This document shows, one piece after another, positions 46,530 to 56,642 of a stretch of DNA of 64,000 nt. Each line of letters begins with the position of its first letter. The stretch's first letter is position 1. The notes beneath the pieces were generated by a model that saw only the letters and a program-made list of their open reading frames with translations, did not search any database and was not told the origin of the DNA. A program made the translations under genes and the position numbers. This stretch comes from Marinospirillum perlucidum (GTDB lineage Bacteria > Pseudomonadota > Gammaproteobacteria > Pseudomonadales > Halomonadaceae). The DNA lies in NCBI RefSeq assembly GCF_003336805.1, contig NZ_QFWJ01000007.1, positions 84,047 through 148,046 on the forward strand, in the 5' to 3' direction.

Positions 46530-49500
46530 CTACTCCGAATCAGTCACACTGAGAACGGCCAGCTGGCGCATGGCCACGGCAAACAAGGGATAACCAACAT
46601 TAGTCCCTCCACGCACTTCGTGCAAGAGGTTTTGCCAGCGTTCCACCTGGGTGGCATAGCGTTGCAGCCACTGCTCCAGACGGGCTTCCAGATCACTGGC
46701 TCCGCCTTCCAGAGTGAGAAGACTGATGGTCAGCTGACGATGGCGGTCATCCAGTTCATCCCGGTAGGCTTCACGCGCCATGGCCTCCCAGCTGTCATGC
46801 ACCGGCAGGTCCACGATCTGCTGTTTCAGCCAGGGCAGCAGCAATTGTTGCCCCAGCAGGAAGTAGGCCTCGGCGACCTGGGTCAGGGGTTGCTCGGTTT
46901 CTCTCTCGCCCTGAATGATATTCAGTGCCGAGTAGAGGTGACCGACACCGGCCAGACGATTGGCCAGATCCTCGGGGACGCCTCCGGCCATTAGCTGATC
47001 GCAGCGGATCTGCCAGGCCTGTTTTTCATCACCGCTCAGGCGTTGGGCCATCTGTTCGGTAATCAACTGCACCTTGGGTGCAAAATAGTCCACAGCTTCA
47101 CGCGCGGTCAGACCGGCAAAGCGGTTGCGTACCAGCCAGCGAGTGGCCAGACGCATCATCCGGGTCAGGTCATGCATCAGCTGCAGTTGCAGGCTGGGAT
47201 CGACCTGATGATCCAGAGCTTCGATGGAACCCCAGAGGCTGGCCAGATCAAAGACATCCCGTGCCACGGCATAGCCGCGAACGATGTCGGGAATACTCAT
47301 GGCAGCGTTGTCCTTGAGGCGATGCACAAAGGCAATGCCCATGTGATCGACCAGCTCATTGACCAGCATGGTGGTGATCAGCTCGCGCTTGAGGCGGTGG
47401 TCTTCCAGCGGCTTGGCATAGTTTTCCAGAATCGCCTGGGGGAAGGCTCTTTTCAGGGCCTGACCCAGCCAGGGGTCTTCAGGGACTTCCGATTCCAGCA
47501 CGGCATTCTTGATATCCGCCTTGGCATAGGCCAGCAGTACCGACAGCTCGGGGCGGGTCAGGCCGGTATGCTCGGCTTCGCGATCCTGCAACTCTTCATC
47601 ACTGGGCAGGAATTCCAGCTCACGATCCAGCTTGCCTTCTTCCTCCAGCGTATTGATCAGGCGGCGGTAGTGGCCCAGGCTGTTGCGACTATCCAGCTCG
47701 GCAATGGCCAGCGCCTGCGCCTGGGTGTAGTTGTCCTTGAGCACCAGGGAGGCTACTTCTTCGGTCATCTGCTCCAGGAGTTCATCACGCTGCTTGCGTG
47801 TCAGATCACCAGCCTGCATCACCTGCTGCAGAAGAATCTTGATATTGACCTCATGGTCAGAACAGTTCACCCCACCGGCATTATCGATAAAGTCGGTATT
47901 AAAGCGTACCCCGGCCAGCGAAGCTTCGATGCGGCCCTTCTGGGTAAAGCCCAGGTTGCCGCCTTCACCCACGACCCGACAGCGCAGCTGACGGCCATCG
48001 ATGCGCAGCACATCATTGGCCTTATCACCCACTTCGGCATGGGTTTCATCCCGACCCTTGACGTAGGTGCCGATACCGCCGTTCCAGACCAGATCAATCG
48101 GGGCCTGCAAGAGGGCATTGATCAGCTCGGTTGGCGTCATCTTGCTAGCCTGGATGCCAAAACGCTCCTGCATCTGCGGTGTAATCTGGATGCTCTTGGC
48201 ATCGCGCGAGAAAACACCCCCGCCTTCGGAAATCAGCTTGCTGTCAAAATCATCCCAGGGCGAGCGTTCGCGGAACATCCGCTCTCTTTCCCGGTAGGTG
48301 GAAGCCGCATCCGGGTTGGGGTCGATAAAGATATGCTTGTGGTTAAAGGCGGCCACCAGACAGATGTGTTCGGACAGGAGCATGCCGTTACCAAAGACAT
48401 CCCCGGCCATATCGCCGATGCCCAGAACGGTAAAGTTTTCCTTCTGGACATTGATGCCCATTTCGCGGAAGTGGCGCTGGACACTGACCCAGGCCCCGCG
48501 TGCGGTAATGCCCATCTTCTTGTGGTCGTAACCGGCACTGCCACCGGAGGCAAAGGCATCACCCAGCCAGAAGTCATAATCGGCAGAAATACCGTTGGCA
48601 ATATCCGAGAAGGTGGCCGTGCCCTTATCGGCCGCGACAACCAGGTAGGTATCGTCTTCGTCCTGGCGCACTACGCGTGGGGGTGGCAACACCTCGCCCT
48701 GATTGAGGTTGTCGGTGATGTCCAGCAGACCCGAGATAAAGGTCTTGTAGCAGTTGATGCCCTCGGCCTGGAAGGCCTCGCGATCACTGGCATCCGGTAG
48801 CTGCTTGCAGATAAAGCCGCCCTTGGCACCCACAGGAACGATCACCGCATTCTTGACCTGCTGGGCCTTGACCAGACCCAGGACCTCGGTGCGGAAGTCC
48901 TCGTGGCGGTCGGACCAGCGCAGGCCGCCGCGCGCCACCTTGCCATAGCGCAGATGCACCCCTTCCACGCGTGGTGAATAAACGAAAATCTCGAAGCGTG
49001 GGCGTGGCTGGGGCATATCGCTGATGGCGCTGGGCTCCAGCTTGAAGCTGATGTAATCCTTGGCCTCACCCTGGGCCGTGTGCTGATAGAAGTTGCTGCG
49101 CAGGGTCGCTTCTATCAGCTCGACATAACGGCGCAGGATGCGGTCTTCACTGAGGCTGGCGACTTTTTCCAGGGCCTGGTCCAGGTGTTGCAGGCACTCA
49201 TCGACCCGGGCCTTGGCAGCCGGATTGTCCGGGTTGAAGCGCAGGGAAAAGAGTTCCACCAGTTGGCAGGCCAGTTGTGGATGGTTGACCAGAGTGGCGG
49301 CGATATAATCCTGCGAGAAGGTGGAGCCGATCTGCTTCATGTAGCGGGCATAACCGCGCAGCAGGGCGACTTCACGCCAGTTGAGGCGGGCTGACAGCAC
49401 CAGACGATTGAAGGCATCGCTTTCTGCCTGACCCAGCCAGGTCTTGAGGAAGGCATCCTGAAAGATGTCCTTGACCTGGGTGAGATCGAGGTTTTCCAGT

Positions 49501-51380
49501 CCCTTGACCGCCACTTCCAGCGAGAAATCATGCAGCCAGCAGGTTTCCTCGCCGCGGTGGATTTCATAGGGTCTTTCCCCCAGCACTCTCAGGCCCAGGT
49601 TTTCCAGAACCGGCAGCACATCGGAGAGCAGCAGTGGCTGGCTTTTCTGGAAGAGCTTGAAGCGCAGCTGGTCCGCTTCCTCAACAGTGCGATAAAGACT
49701 CAGAGCAATGGTTTTATCCGGCCCCAGTCCTTCAAAATGCTGGATGTCATTAACCGCATGGCGGGGGCTGAAGTCTTCGCAGTAGGCCGCGGAAAAGCCA
49801 TCCTTGTAGAGGCGAATCAGGCGGTTGGCCGTTTCTTCACCCAGGCCTTCGGTCAGGGCTGTATGCAGGGAATCATTCCAGGAACGGGTGACATGAATGA
49901 CCCGCTGCTCGATTTCCCGGGGATCGTAATCCGTGGCCTCGTCACCGCGGAAATGCAGAATATACTGGGTGCGGCAGAGAATGGACTCGGAGAAGTAGGT
50001 GGTGAACTCGACAAAATCGGCATCCAGGGCTTCACAGAGTACCTTCTGGGTTTTCTGGCGTACGTCGGTACTGTAGATATCACGTGGCATGTAGACCAGC
50101 ACCGAGTAGAGCTTGCCGTAGGTATCCTTGCGGATAAAAACGCGGATCTTGCGTCTTTCACGCAGGTTGAAGATGCCCAGGGCTGTTTTGGTCAGTTCAT
50201 CGGTGTCGATCTGAAAGAGGTCGTCACGCGGGTAGACGTCCAGAATCTGCAGCAGCTGGCGGCCATTGTGGGCATTAACGCGCATTCCGGCGCGGCGCAC
50301 CACGGCTTCCACCTTCTGGCGCAAGACCGGAATATGCCGGGGTGTCTGAATATAAACGGCCGAGGTATAAAGCCCCATAAAGCGCAGCTCGCCCTTGACC
50401 TGTCCCTGCTCATCAAAGGTTTTGATGCTGATGAAATCGGGATGGGCAGGGCGGTGGACCCGGGATTTATGCGGGGCCTTGGCAAAACTCAGCAGATCAG
50501 GGATGAGAACAAAGGGGTTTTCGTTGAGACTGGATTCGGGAAAGCAGTTTTTTCTGACCTTATAGTTGAGCAGGCCCAGGCTTTCATCTTCAACCCGGCA
50601 GAGCTGGCGTTCGCCGTCCTTGTCCTGGAGTTCGTATTTTTCAAAGCCGAGAAAGGTAAAGTGGTCATCGGTCAGCCATTCCAGGAACTCGGCGGCCTCT
50701 TCAATGTTTTCCGGCTCCAGTTTCTTGCCCAGCAGCTTTTGCACTTTCTTATCACGGAGCTGCTTGCCGGCAGCCAGAGCCTGGTCACGCATGGCATCAA
50801 AATCACCCACAGCCGTTCTGACCTCGGCCAGAATATCCAAAAGGGTGGTGTGCAGACCCTCGATTTCATCGTCGCTCAAGCGATCGATTTCAATCAAGAT
50901 CAGGGATTCCTCATGACCCTTGCTGTCATCGGCAGGCAGGAGTTGTTTGAGCTCTCCCTTGGCGCTGCGCTCGCTATTGAGGATGGCATTGTGAATCGTG
51001 TGCAGGGTCAGATTACGGTGGTTCAACTCCATGCGCATGGAGTCGACCAGAAACGGCATATTGGGGTTAAGTACCTGGATCAGGGTATGCGAGGATTGCC
51101 AGCCATCCTTTTCAAAATCGGGATTGAAAATCCGCAACTTGGGTTCCGTCAGTTGGCCCTGGCGGGGGCGGGTGTATTCCTGCAAAAAATTCCACAGGGA
51201 AACCGTGGTGCCGTAGAAGGTTTCATCCGGCCAGAGAGAAAGTTCATCCACTGCAGCGGTTTCATAAAGCTGCTGGGCAAAATCCATCACCTGATCACAG
51301 GTGGCTTCCGGCAGGTGGCGAGACAAGGGTTCCCTGAGCGTACCGATCAATTCCAATAGGGCGGTTTGCATTTTTTGCAT
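46530..51380 (-). CDS. gdhB: NAD-specific glutamate dehydrogenase, GDH2 (180-kDa class)
   Basis: The 1616-residue protein has a long N-terminal regulatory half with ACT-like regions. The catalytic core is near residues 790-1150: RGGLRWSDRHEDFRTEVLGL, PVGAKGGFICKQL, GIGDMAGDVFGNGMLLS, GEGGNLGFTQKGRIEA. It deaminates glutamate to 2-oxoglutarate using NAD, supporting amino-acid catabolism (arginine in Pseudomonas). GAGGA precedes the ATG. The DUF2835 gene is downstream. Its size is normal for the family. Confidence 0.95.
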   Translation of the reverse strand: MQKMQTALLELIGTLREPLSRHLPEATCDQVMDFAQQLYETAAVDELSLWPDETFYGTTVSLWNFLQEYTRPRQGQLTEPKLRIFNPDFEKDGWQSSHTLIQVLNPNMPFLVDSMRMELNHRNLTLHTIHNAILNSERSAKGELKQLLPADDSKGHEESLILIEIDRLSDDEIEGLHTTLLDILAEVRTAVGDFDAMRDQALAAGKQLRDKKVQKLLGKKLEPENIEEAAEFLEWLTDDHFTFLGFEKYELQDKDGERQLCRVEDESLGLLNYKVRKNCFPESSLNENPFVLIPDLLSFAKAPHKSRVHRPAHPDFISIKTFDEQGQVKGELRFMGLYTSAVYIQTPRHIPVLRQKVEAVVRRAGMRVNAHNGRQLLQILDVYPRDDLFQIDTDELTKTALGIFNLRERRKIRVFIRKDTYGKLYSVLVYMPRDIYSTDVRQKTQKVLCEALDADFVEFTTYFSESILCRTQYILHFRGDEATDYDPREIEQRVIHVTRSWNDSLHTALTEGLGEETANRLIRLYKDGFSAAYCEDFSPRHAVNDIQHFEGLGPDKTIALSLYRTVEEADQLRFKLFQKSQPLLLSDVLPVLENLGLRVLGERPYEIHRGEETCWLHDFSLEVAVKGLENLDLTQVKDIFQDAFLKTWLGQAESDAFNRLVLSARLNWREVALLRGYARYMKQIGSTFSQDYIAATLVNHPQLACQLVELFSLRFNPDNPAAKARVDECLQHLDQALEKVASLSEDRILRRYVELIEATLRSNFYQHTAQGEAKDYISFKLEPSAISDMPQPRPRFEIFVYSPRVEGVHLRYGKVARGGLRWSDRHEDFRTEVLGLVKAQQVKNAVIVPVGAKGGFICKQLPDASDREAFQAEGINCYKTFISGLLDITDNLNQGEVLPPPRVVRQDEDDTYLVVAADKGTATFSDIANGISADYDFWLGDAFASGGSAGYDHKKMGITARGAWVSVQRHFREMGINVQKENFTVLGIGDMAGDVFGNGMLLSEHICLVAAFNHKHIFIDPNPDAASTYRERERMFRERSPWDDFDSKLISEGGGVFSRDAKSIQITPQMQERFGIQASKMTPTELINALLQAPIDLVWNGGIGTYVKGRDETHAEVGDKANDVLRIDGRQLRCRVVGEGGNLGFTQKGRIEASLAGVRFNTDFIDNAGGVNCSDHEVNIKILLQQVMQAGDLTRKQRDELLEQMTEEVASLVLKDNYTQAQALAIAELDSRNSLGHYRRLINTLEEEGKLDRELEFLPSDEELQDREAEHTGLTRPELSVLLAYAKADIKNAVLESEVPEDPWLGQALKRAFPQAILENYAKPLEDHRLKRELITTMLVNELVDHMGIAFVHRLKDNAAMSIPDIVRGYAVARDVFDLASLWGSIEALDHQVDPSLQLQLMHDLTRMMRLATRWLVRNRFAGLTAREAVDYFAPKVQLITEQMAQRLSGDEKQAWQIRCDQLMAGGVPEDLANRLAGVGHLYSALNIIQGERETEQPLTQVAEAYFLLGQQLLLPWLKQQIVDLPVHDSWEAMAREAYRDELDDRHRQLTISLLTLEGGASDLEARLEQWLQRYATQVERWQNLLHEVRGGTNVGYPLFAVAMRQLAVLSVTDSE

Positions 51381-51725
51381 GGTGACTCAATCCTCTTTGT
51401 TCTTGGTGGCCCTGTTTGTTCGGGGAAGCCGAATAAACAACTGCCGTGTTATGCTGTATCCATCAAAACGCTTATTGCCTTTCCGAGCAAGTGCTCATGC
51501 TCTCTTTGCATGGAGGATGCTGTTTAGGGAAGAGCTTGAGAAACAACTGTTTACCCCCTGATTTGCAGTCTTTTCTGAGCCACAAGGGTTGCTCAGCGGG
51601 TTGATCAGATGTTCCTTAAAACCTTGATCTAGGCCTGCCGGGGTGGGCTTGATGACTGCCAGAAACCGGCGACCTGACTGCTGCTCCTGATACAAGGCTT
51701 TTAAACACAGGATAGACCAGAGACG
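51381..51725. other. Intergenic region between gdhB and moxR
   Basis: These 345 bp separate divergent genes. Only short open frames without family resemblance, a weak stem TGAGC...GCTCA near 51578-51597, and no convincing promoter were seen. Regulatory signals for both genes are expected here. Confidence 0.5.
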
Positions 51726-52688
51726 ATGAGTGTCCATGCCCGTTTTTCCCAGTTACAACAACAGCTCAATGATAAAGTAATCGGTCAGCAGGCCCTGGTG
51801 CAACGTTTGTTGCTGGCTTTACTCGCTGATGGTCATCTACTGGTCGAAGGTGCCCCCGGCCTGGCCAAGACCCGGGCCATCCAGCAGCTGGCGCAGCAAC
51901 TGGAAGTCAGCTTCCAGCGCATCCAGTTTACACCGGATCTGCTACCGGCCGACCTGACCGGGACGGAGATCTTCCGGCCCCAGACCGGCGAATTCAATTT
52001 TCATCCCGGCCCGCTGTTCAACCAGTTCGTGCTGGCGGATGAAATCAACCGGGCACCGGCCAAGGTGCAGTCCGCCCTTTTGGAAGCCATGTCCGAACGC
52101 CAGATCAGCCTGGGTGATGAAACCCGCTCGCTGGATGCTGTTTTCCTGGTGATGGCCACCCAGAACCCTCTGGAGCAGGAAGGCACCTACCCACTGCCCG
52201 AAGCGCAACTGGACCGTTTTCTCATGCACACCTGGGTCAGCTATCCCTCCACCGAGGAGGAGCTGGCAATTCTGCGTCTGGTGCGTGAAGAGCTGGTCGA
52301 GACCAGCGATGAACCCGTTGCCGGACCCTTGACCCGCGAGAGTGTCCTGACGGCTCGGCGGGAAGTGCAAAATGTCTATCTGGCCGAGCCTCTGGAAAGA
52401 TATCTGGTGGATCTGGTTCAGGCAACCCGCCGTCCCGGTCTCTATGATGCTCAACTGGATGCCTGGCTGGAGCTGGGTGCCGGTCCGCGCGCCAGTCTGG
52501 CTTTGGATCGCTGTTCCCGGGCCCTGGCCTGGCTCAAGGGGCGTGCTGAAGTCCTGCCCGAAGATATTCAGGAATTGGCTCCGGATATTCTGCGCCATCG
52601 CCTGCTTTTGAGTTTTGAAGCCCAGGCGGATGGCATCAGTCGTGATGCCATTATCCAGCGTCTTCTGAGTCTGGTTGCCGTGGCATGA
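51726..52688 (+). CDS. MoxR-family AAA+ ATPase
   Basis: The 320-residue protein has Walker A EGAPGLAKTRAIQQ, Walker B FVLADEINRAPAKVQ, sensor 1 VFLVMATQNPLEQEGTYPL and an arginine-finger region near EAQLDRFLMH. MoxR ATPases act as chaperones or metal-loading machines with VWA partners. It starts the six-gene operon that also encodes DUF58, DUF4381, two VWA proteins and BatD. It overlaps the DUF58 gene by 4 bp. Confidence 0.92.
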   Translation: MSVHARFSQLQQQLNDKVIGQQALVQRLLLALLADGHLLVEGAPGLAKTRAIQQLAQQLEVSFQRIQFTPDLLPADLTGTEIFRPQTGEFNFHPGPLFNQFVLADEINRAPAKVQSALLEAMSERQISLGDETRSLDAVFLVMATQNPLEQEGTYPLPEAQLDRFLMHTWVSYPSTEEELAILRLVREELVETSDEPVAGPLTRESVLTARREVQNVYLAEPLERYLVDLVQATRRPGLYDAQLDAWLELGAGPRASLALDRCSRALAWLKGRAEVLPEDIQELAPDILRHRLLLSFEAQADGISRDAIIQRLLSLVAVA

Positions 52689-53602
52689 GGCAGCCCGCCG
52701 CTCTGAGCGTCAGCCTGCGTGAACTCCGGGGGTTGCAGGCTCCGGCCGCAGCCATGAGTTTGCAGCATCTGCTCAAGGGGCGGGTGCCTGCTGCTGAAGG
52801 GCGTGTCATTAACCAAGCCGGGCGTGGGCTGGAATTTCACGAAGTGCGCAATTATCAGCCGGGCGATGATCCCCGCTACCTGGATTGGAAGGTCACGGCG
52901 CGACGAGGGCAGGCCTACACCCGCGTATTTGCCGATGAGCACCAGCGACCGGTGGCCCTGTTTGTGGATCAAACCTCGCAATTGCAATTCGGCTCCCTGG
53001 CCAGCAAGGCGGTTATTGCCGCTAGGCTGGCGGCCCTGCTCGGCTGGACCGCCGTGGGCGACAAGGAAAAAGTCGGCGGCTGGATAGAAACCGATCAGGG
53101 TAGCTACTGGCAGAGTCCCCGGGCCGGATCGGCTGCCTATTTACGTTGGCTTAAACGCCTGACGGAATGCAATCAGCAGTTGGGCTCCCTGCAGGCTTTA
53201 CCCCCCGGCCAGTTGGATCGTGCCCTCAAGGGATTCATGCAACGCTTGCCAGCTTCCAGTCTGGTCATTATTCTCAGCGACTTTCGCAACTGCCGGGATA
53301 CCCGTCTCCTGCAGCAGCTGGCGCGTCGCCATGCCCTTCTGGTGATTCAACTGACCGATCCGCTCGACCAGCAATTGCCGGATCTGGATGCAGCGGTCGA
53401 GATTGAAGGGGAGCAGCAACCTCTGGATGCCAGCATCAGGGAAGCCTGGCCTCAGATCTTCAGGGAGCAGCAAGCCCGACTACGCCAGGCACTGGGACGC
53501 CAGGGGCGTTTTCTGGAAATTTCGACCCGTCAGGAGCAGCAGCTGCCCGAGCTGTTGTTACCCGGATACAACAGGAAACTTTCTGCAAACAAGGTAAGAT
53601 AG
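52685..53602 (+). CDS. DUF58 protein of the MoxR-VWA operon
   Basis: The 305-residue soluble protein has the DUF58 signature GRGLEFHEVRNYQPGDDPRY and DWKVTARRGQAYTRVF. A VWA-like fold follows, with ALFVDQTSQLQFGS in place of the usual MIDAS and LVIILSDFRNC. DUF58 proteins are always found with MoxR and Bat proteins, with envelope or stress roles. Here the protein is shorter than the membrane-bound members. Confidence 0.88.
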   Translation: MRQPAALSVSLRELRGLQAPAAAMSLQHLLKGRVPAAEGRVINQAGRGLEFHEVRNYQPGDDPRYLDWKVTARRGQAYTRVFADEHQRPVALFVDQTSQLQFGSLASKAVIAARLAALLGWTAVGDKEKVGGWIETDQGSYWQSPRAGSAAYLRWLKRLTECNQQLGSLQALPPGQLDRALKGFMQRLPASSLVIILSDFRNCRDTRLLQQLARRHALLVIQLTDPLDQQLPDLDAAVEIEGEQQPLDASIREAWPQIFREQQARLRQALGRQGRFLEISTRQEQQLPELLLPGYNRKLSANKVR

Positions 53603-53630
53603 CCACCCCGGCTGGAACTGAAAGTAAATT

Positions 53631-54116
53631 ATGAATCTAGAAGAACTCAAACAACTGGCAGCACCTCTGATTCCTCCCTATGCACCCGAGCAATGGCCAC
53701 CCCAACCCTGGGTCTGGTGGCTGCTTGGTGGTCTGCTGTTCCTGCTGCTGTGCCTTTTCTGGTGGCGCTGGTACAAGCGCACCCGTACGCGTCGTTATGC
53801 TTATCGTGAACTTGAAGCCATCCACGAGCGTTACCAGGCTAGCGAGGACCCTCAGCGCTATCTGTATGAACTTAATTTGCTGCTCAGACGTATTGCCGTA
53901 CGTAATTTCCGCCGCGAAAAGGTGGCTGCCCTGACCGGGGAAGACTGGCTGGATTTTCTGGATTGGAGCCGGGGTCGCAAAAAAGGCAAGGACCCGGGTT
54001 TTCGTGAAGGCAGTGGCAAGGTTCTCGCCTGGGGTGCCTATCAGGCTGAACCGGACAGCTTTGATGCTGACAGCCTGCAACTGCTGGTGCGGGCATGGAT
54101 ACGTCGGCAAACCTGA
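53631..54116 (+). CDS. DUF4381 membrane protein
   Basis: The 161-residue protein has one membrane helix at about residues 27-46 (WWLLGGLLFLLLCLFWWRWY) and a basic stretch after it, then a cytoplasmic helical domain (YELNLLLRRIAVRNFRREKV, GEDWLDFLDW). It matches DUF4381, a standard member of MoxR/Bat operons. It overlaps the VWA gene by 22 bp. Its exact role is unknown. Confidence 0.85.
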   Translation: MNLEELKQLAAPLIPPYAPEQWPPQPWVWWLLGGLLFLLLCLFWWRWYKRTRTRRYAYRELEAIHERYQASEDPQRYLYELNLLLRRIAVRNFRREKVAALTGEDWLDFLDWSRGRKKGKDPGFREGSGKVLAWGAYQAEPDSFDADSLQLLVRAWIRRQT

Positions 54117-55021
54117 TCCTGGCCTGGCCCTGGGCCCTGCTGCTGGCTTTTCTGCCTTGGATCAGCCAGCGGCTGCTGGCCTACCTGGGGCTAAAGACCC
54201 GTTCTGCAGCGGCCCTGAAACTGCCCGGCCAACCCCTTACGACCCCTTCCTCTCTGTCCTGGCAATCCTGGCGTACACGCCTGTCGCCCTGGTATGGCCT
54301 CTGGCTACTGCTGGTGTTGGCCTTGGCGCGTCCGGAATGGCAGGGGCAGGAAATAGAATTTCCGCAGCAAAGTCGTGAATTGATGTTGGCCGTGGATGTA
54401 TCCGGCAGCATGCAAGAGATCCTGGATGGGCGTACCCGCCTGGATCAGGTCAAAAGCGTGGTCGAGGATTTTGTTCGCCAGCGCAGCCAGGATGAGCTGG
54501 GGCTGGTGGTTTTCGGTGCCCAGGCCTACCTTTACGTACCCAAAACACGCGATCACCAACTCCTGCTGCAACAGCTGGATACCCTGAGGCCCAATATGGC
54601 CGGACAGGGGACCGCCATCGGCGATGCCCTGGGGGTCAGCCTGCAAGCACTGGAGGAAAGTCAGGGTGAACCCGCCATCCTCTTATTGACTGACGGGGCC
54701 AACAATGCCGGTTTGCTGAGCCCACCCGAAGCACTGCAAATGGCTTCTGCCGCCGGTGTCAGAACTCATCTGGTGGTGGTCTCCCTGAATCCCGAAGCCA
54801 GTCTCACCGAAAGTGTGCATTCCACCGGCGGTGAAGTTTTTTCCGCTTTCAGCCGACGCGAGCTGGCCGAAGTCTACCAGCACCTGGATGAATTGGAGCC
54901 GGCCACGGTGATCCGCCGTTTCAGTCCGGCAATTCCGCTGGGGCCCTGGTTGGTACTAATCGGGTTGCTGGGCAGCGGCTGGCTGCTGCGCGACTCCCTG
55001 AGGAGGCGTTGGTATGTTTGA
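54095..55021 (+). CDS. BatA-like VWA-domain membrane protein
   Basis: The 308-residue protein has an N-terminal helix (WALLLAFLPWISQRLL), a second helix near residue 70, then a VWA domain with intact MIDAS D101-x-S103-x-S105 in LAVDVSGSMQEI, a conserved Thr region GQGTAIGDALG, and LLLTDGANNAG. A C-terminal helix closes it (GPWLVLIGLLGSGWLL). VWA/MIDAS domains bind divalent metal and protein partners. It pairs with the MoxR ATPase. Confidence 0.9.
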   Translation: MDTSANLILAWPWALLLAFLPWISQRLLAYLGLKTRSAAALKLPGQPLTTPSSLSWQSWRTRLSPWYGLWLLLVLALARPEWQGQEIEFPQQSRELMLAVDVSGSMQEILDGRTRLDQVKSVVEDFVRQRSQDELGLVVFGAQAYLYVPKTRDHQLLLQQLDTLRPNMAGQGTAIGDALGVSLQALEESQGEPAILLLTDGANNAGLLSPPEALQMASAAGVRTHLVVVSLNPEASLTESVHSTGGEVFSAFSRRELAEVYQHLDELEPATVIRRFSPAIPLGPWLVLIGLLGSGWLLRDSLRRRWYV

Positions 55022-56642
55022 GTTTATGGCCCGCCCCTGGTTATTGCTGCTGGCCCCGTTGATCTATTCGTTGATCAAGCTGGCTTTTGAGCGCTGGCGG
55101 CCGGTCTCCTGGGAAAGCTGGCTGGCCCCGGGTCTGGCCGAGCGTCTGCTGGCAGGCTCGCAAACCAGCAATCCCCGACCCCGGCTGGATACCTGGCTGG
55201 TGGCTGCCCTGGTTACCGTATTGCTGAGCCTCTATCTGGCTGGCATCGGCTATTCCCTGCCCATGGATGAATTGCAACGCCAACGTCAGGAAGTGGTAAT
55301 CATCCAGCAGTTGTCGCCGCCCGAACCCGGTCAGACGGCCAGCCTGGAACTTCTGGAAGAAGGCCAACAACTGCTGGTGCCTTTTCTGAATGCACGTAAA
55401 CAGGGGCAGACCGCACTGATTTTCTACGCCGGTAGTGCTCATCTGGCCAGCCCCATGACCCGTGATGCCCGTAACCTGCGTCAACTCTTGAGTCTGGCTC
55501 ACCCTTCGGTGATGCCACTGGCTGGCAACCGCCCGGATCTGGCTTTCAAGCTGGCTAGTGAAACCGGTCAGTTGGGCGCTTCAACCGCCGGGGCGGCGGC
55601 TCCGCTTTACTGGATTTGGATCACTCGGCAACTGCCTTCGCAGGTGGAGCTGCTGACCCTGATGAACCCCAAGCCACAGGCGGCAGAACTGCTGATAATT
55701 GCACCCGACCAGGACCCGGAAAAAGCAGCGGTCCTCAACCAGATCAGCTATGTCACCCTGCTTACGCCTGCCCAGGCCCGCTCTTATCTGATCCGACTCA
55801 ACCGGCCCGAGGGCGTCGCCGATCTTGACGAAGCCACCGATCAACGCCTGTTCCAGGAATTGGGTCACGGTTTGCTACTGCCTGCACTTCTGCTGCTCTT
55901 GTGGCAGTACCTGGGTCAACCCTGGCCTTCCCGAAACAAGACTTCGGCTATCTTGCTGCTGGTGGGTCTGGGCAGCAACCTCTTGCTGACAACTCCGGCG
56001 CAGGCGTTTGACTGGCAGGGAGATGACTACCTGGCCTGGAAAGCCGTGCAGGAAGGCCGCGCTGAAGCAGCCCTGGAACTCACCGATCTGGCCTATTTAA
56101 AAGCTCAGGCCTGGTTTCAAATGGGTGACTATGCCCGAGCGGCCCAAGCCTATCAGCAGGCCCTGGAAAATCCGCCTGAAAACTCCAGAGACCGGCTGGA
56201 TTTAATGTTCAACGCTGGTACGGCTTTGCTGTTTGCCGGGGAGTTTCAAGCCTCCCTGGATTTACTACAGGAGGTATTACAGCAGGATGCTGAACGCGAG
56301 AAAGCCTGTATCAATGCCTATCTGGCGGAACAGCTATTGCAGGGGCGACCCTTGCCCGCATCCCCCCAGGAAGCCGCTGCTGGCTGTCAGGGCGGTGAGG
56401 ATTCCTCTTCCTCGGGGGAGAGTGAGGAGCAGCAAGAGGAGGAAAACCGTGATGCCTCGTCTGCGACTGAACAGCAGAACCAGGCCACGGCCAACAGCTG
56501 GAAGCCTCGTTATCAGCAAAATTGCGACAACTGCCTGCCCTTGAATGAAGCCCAGCAGCAAACCCTGGATCAGTTGGAAGAAGACCCCTGGCAATTGCTG
56601 CGAAACCGTTTTCGGGATGAATTGCAGGAGCAGCAACGATGA
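55014..56642 (+). CDS. BatB/BatC-like protein with degenerate VWA domain and TPRs
   Basis: The 542-residue protein has N-terminal helices (WLLLLAPLIYSL, WLVAALVTVLLSLYL). The expected MIDAS D-x-S-x-S is replaced near residues 93-105 by VVIIQQLSPPEPG, so metal binding is lost. A later membrane helix precedes TPR-like repeats (about 360-450: AQAWFQMGDYARAAQAYQQ) and an acidic, Gln/Glu-rich tail. It combines BatB and BatC functions. It probably scaffolds a complex with BatA and BatD. Confidence 0.85.
   Translation: MFEFMARPWLLLLAPLIYSLIKLAFERWRPVSWESWLAPGLAERLLAGSQTSNPRPRLDTWLVAALVTVLLSLYLAGIGYSLPMDELQRQRQEVVIIQQLSPPEPGQTASLELLEEGQQLLVPFLNARKQGQTALIFYAGSAHLASPMTRDARNLRQLLSLAHPSVMPLAGNRPDLAFKLASETGQLGASTAGAAAPLYWIWITRQLPSQVELLTLMNPKPQAAELLIIAPDQDPEKAAVLNQISYVTLLTPAQARSYLIRLNRPEGVADLDEATDQRLFQELGHGLLLPALLLLLWQYLGQPWPSRNKTSAILLLVGLGSNLLLTTPAQAFDWQGDDYLAWKAVQEGRAEAALELTDLAYLKAQAWFQMGDYARAAQAYQQALENPPENSRDRLDLMFNAGTALLFAGEFQASLDLLQEVLQQDAEREKACINAYLAEQLLQGRPLPASPQEAAAGCQGGEDSSSSGESEEQQEEENRDASSATEQQNQATANSWKPRYQQNCDNCLPLNEAQQQTLDQLEEDPWQLLRNRFRDELQEQQR

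Noticed and set aside
47043..51359. Two very long plus-strand open frames (585 and 609 codons) opposite gdhB
   Set aside because: They lie wholly within the conserved gdhB coding sequence, have no recognisable motifs, and their His/Gln/Gly-rich translation is typical of the antisense of a GC-rich gene.
51495..51737. 80-codon minus-strand open frame in the gdhB/moxR spacer
   Set aside because: It has no ribosome-binding site or recognisable family and overlaps the moxR start; chance frame is more likely.
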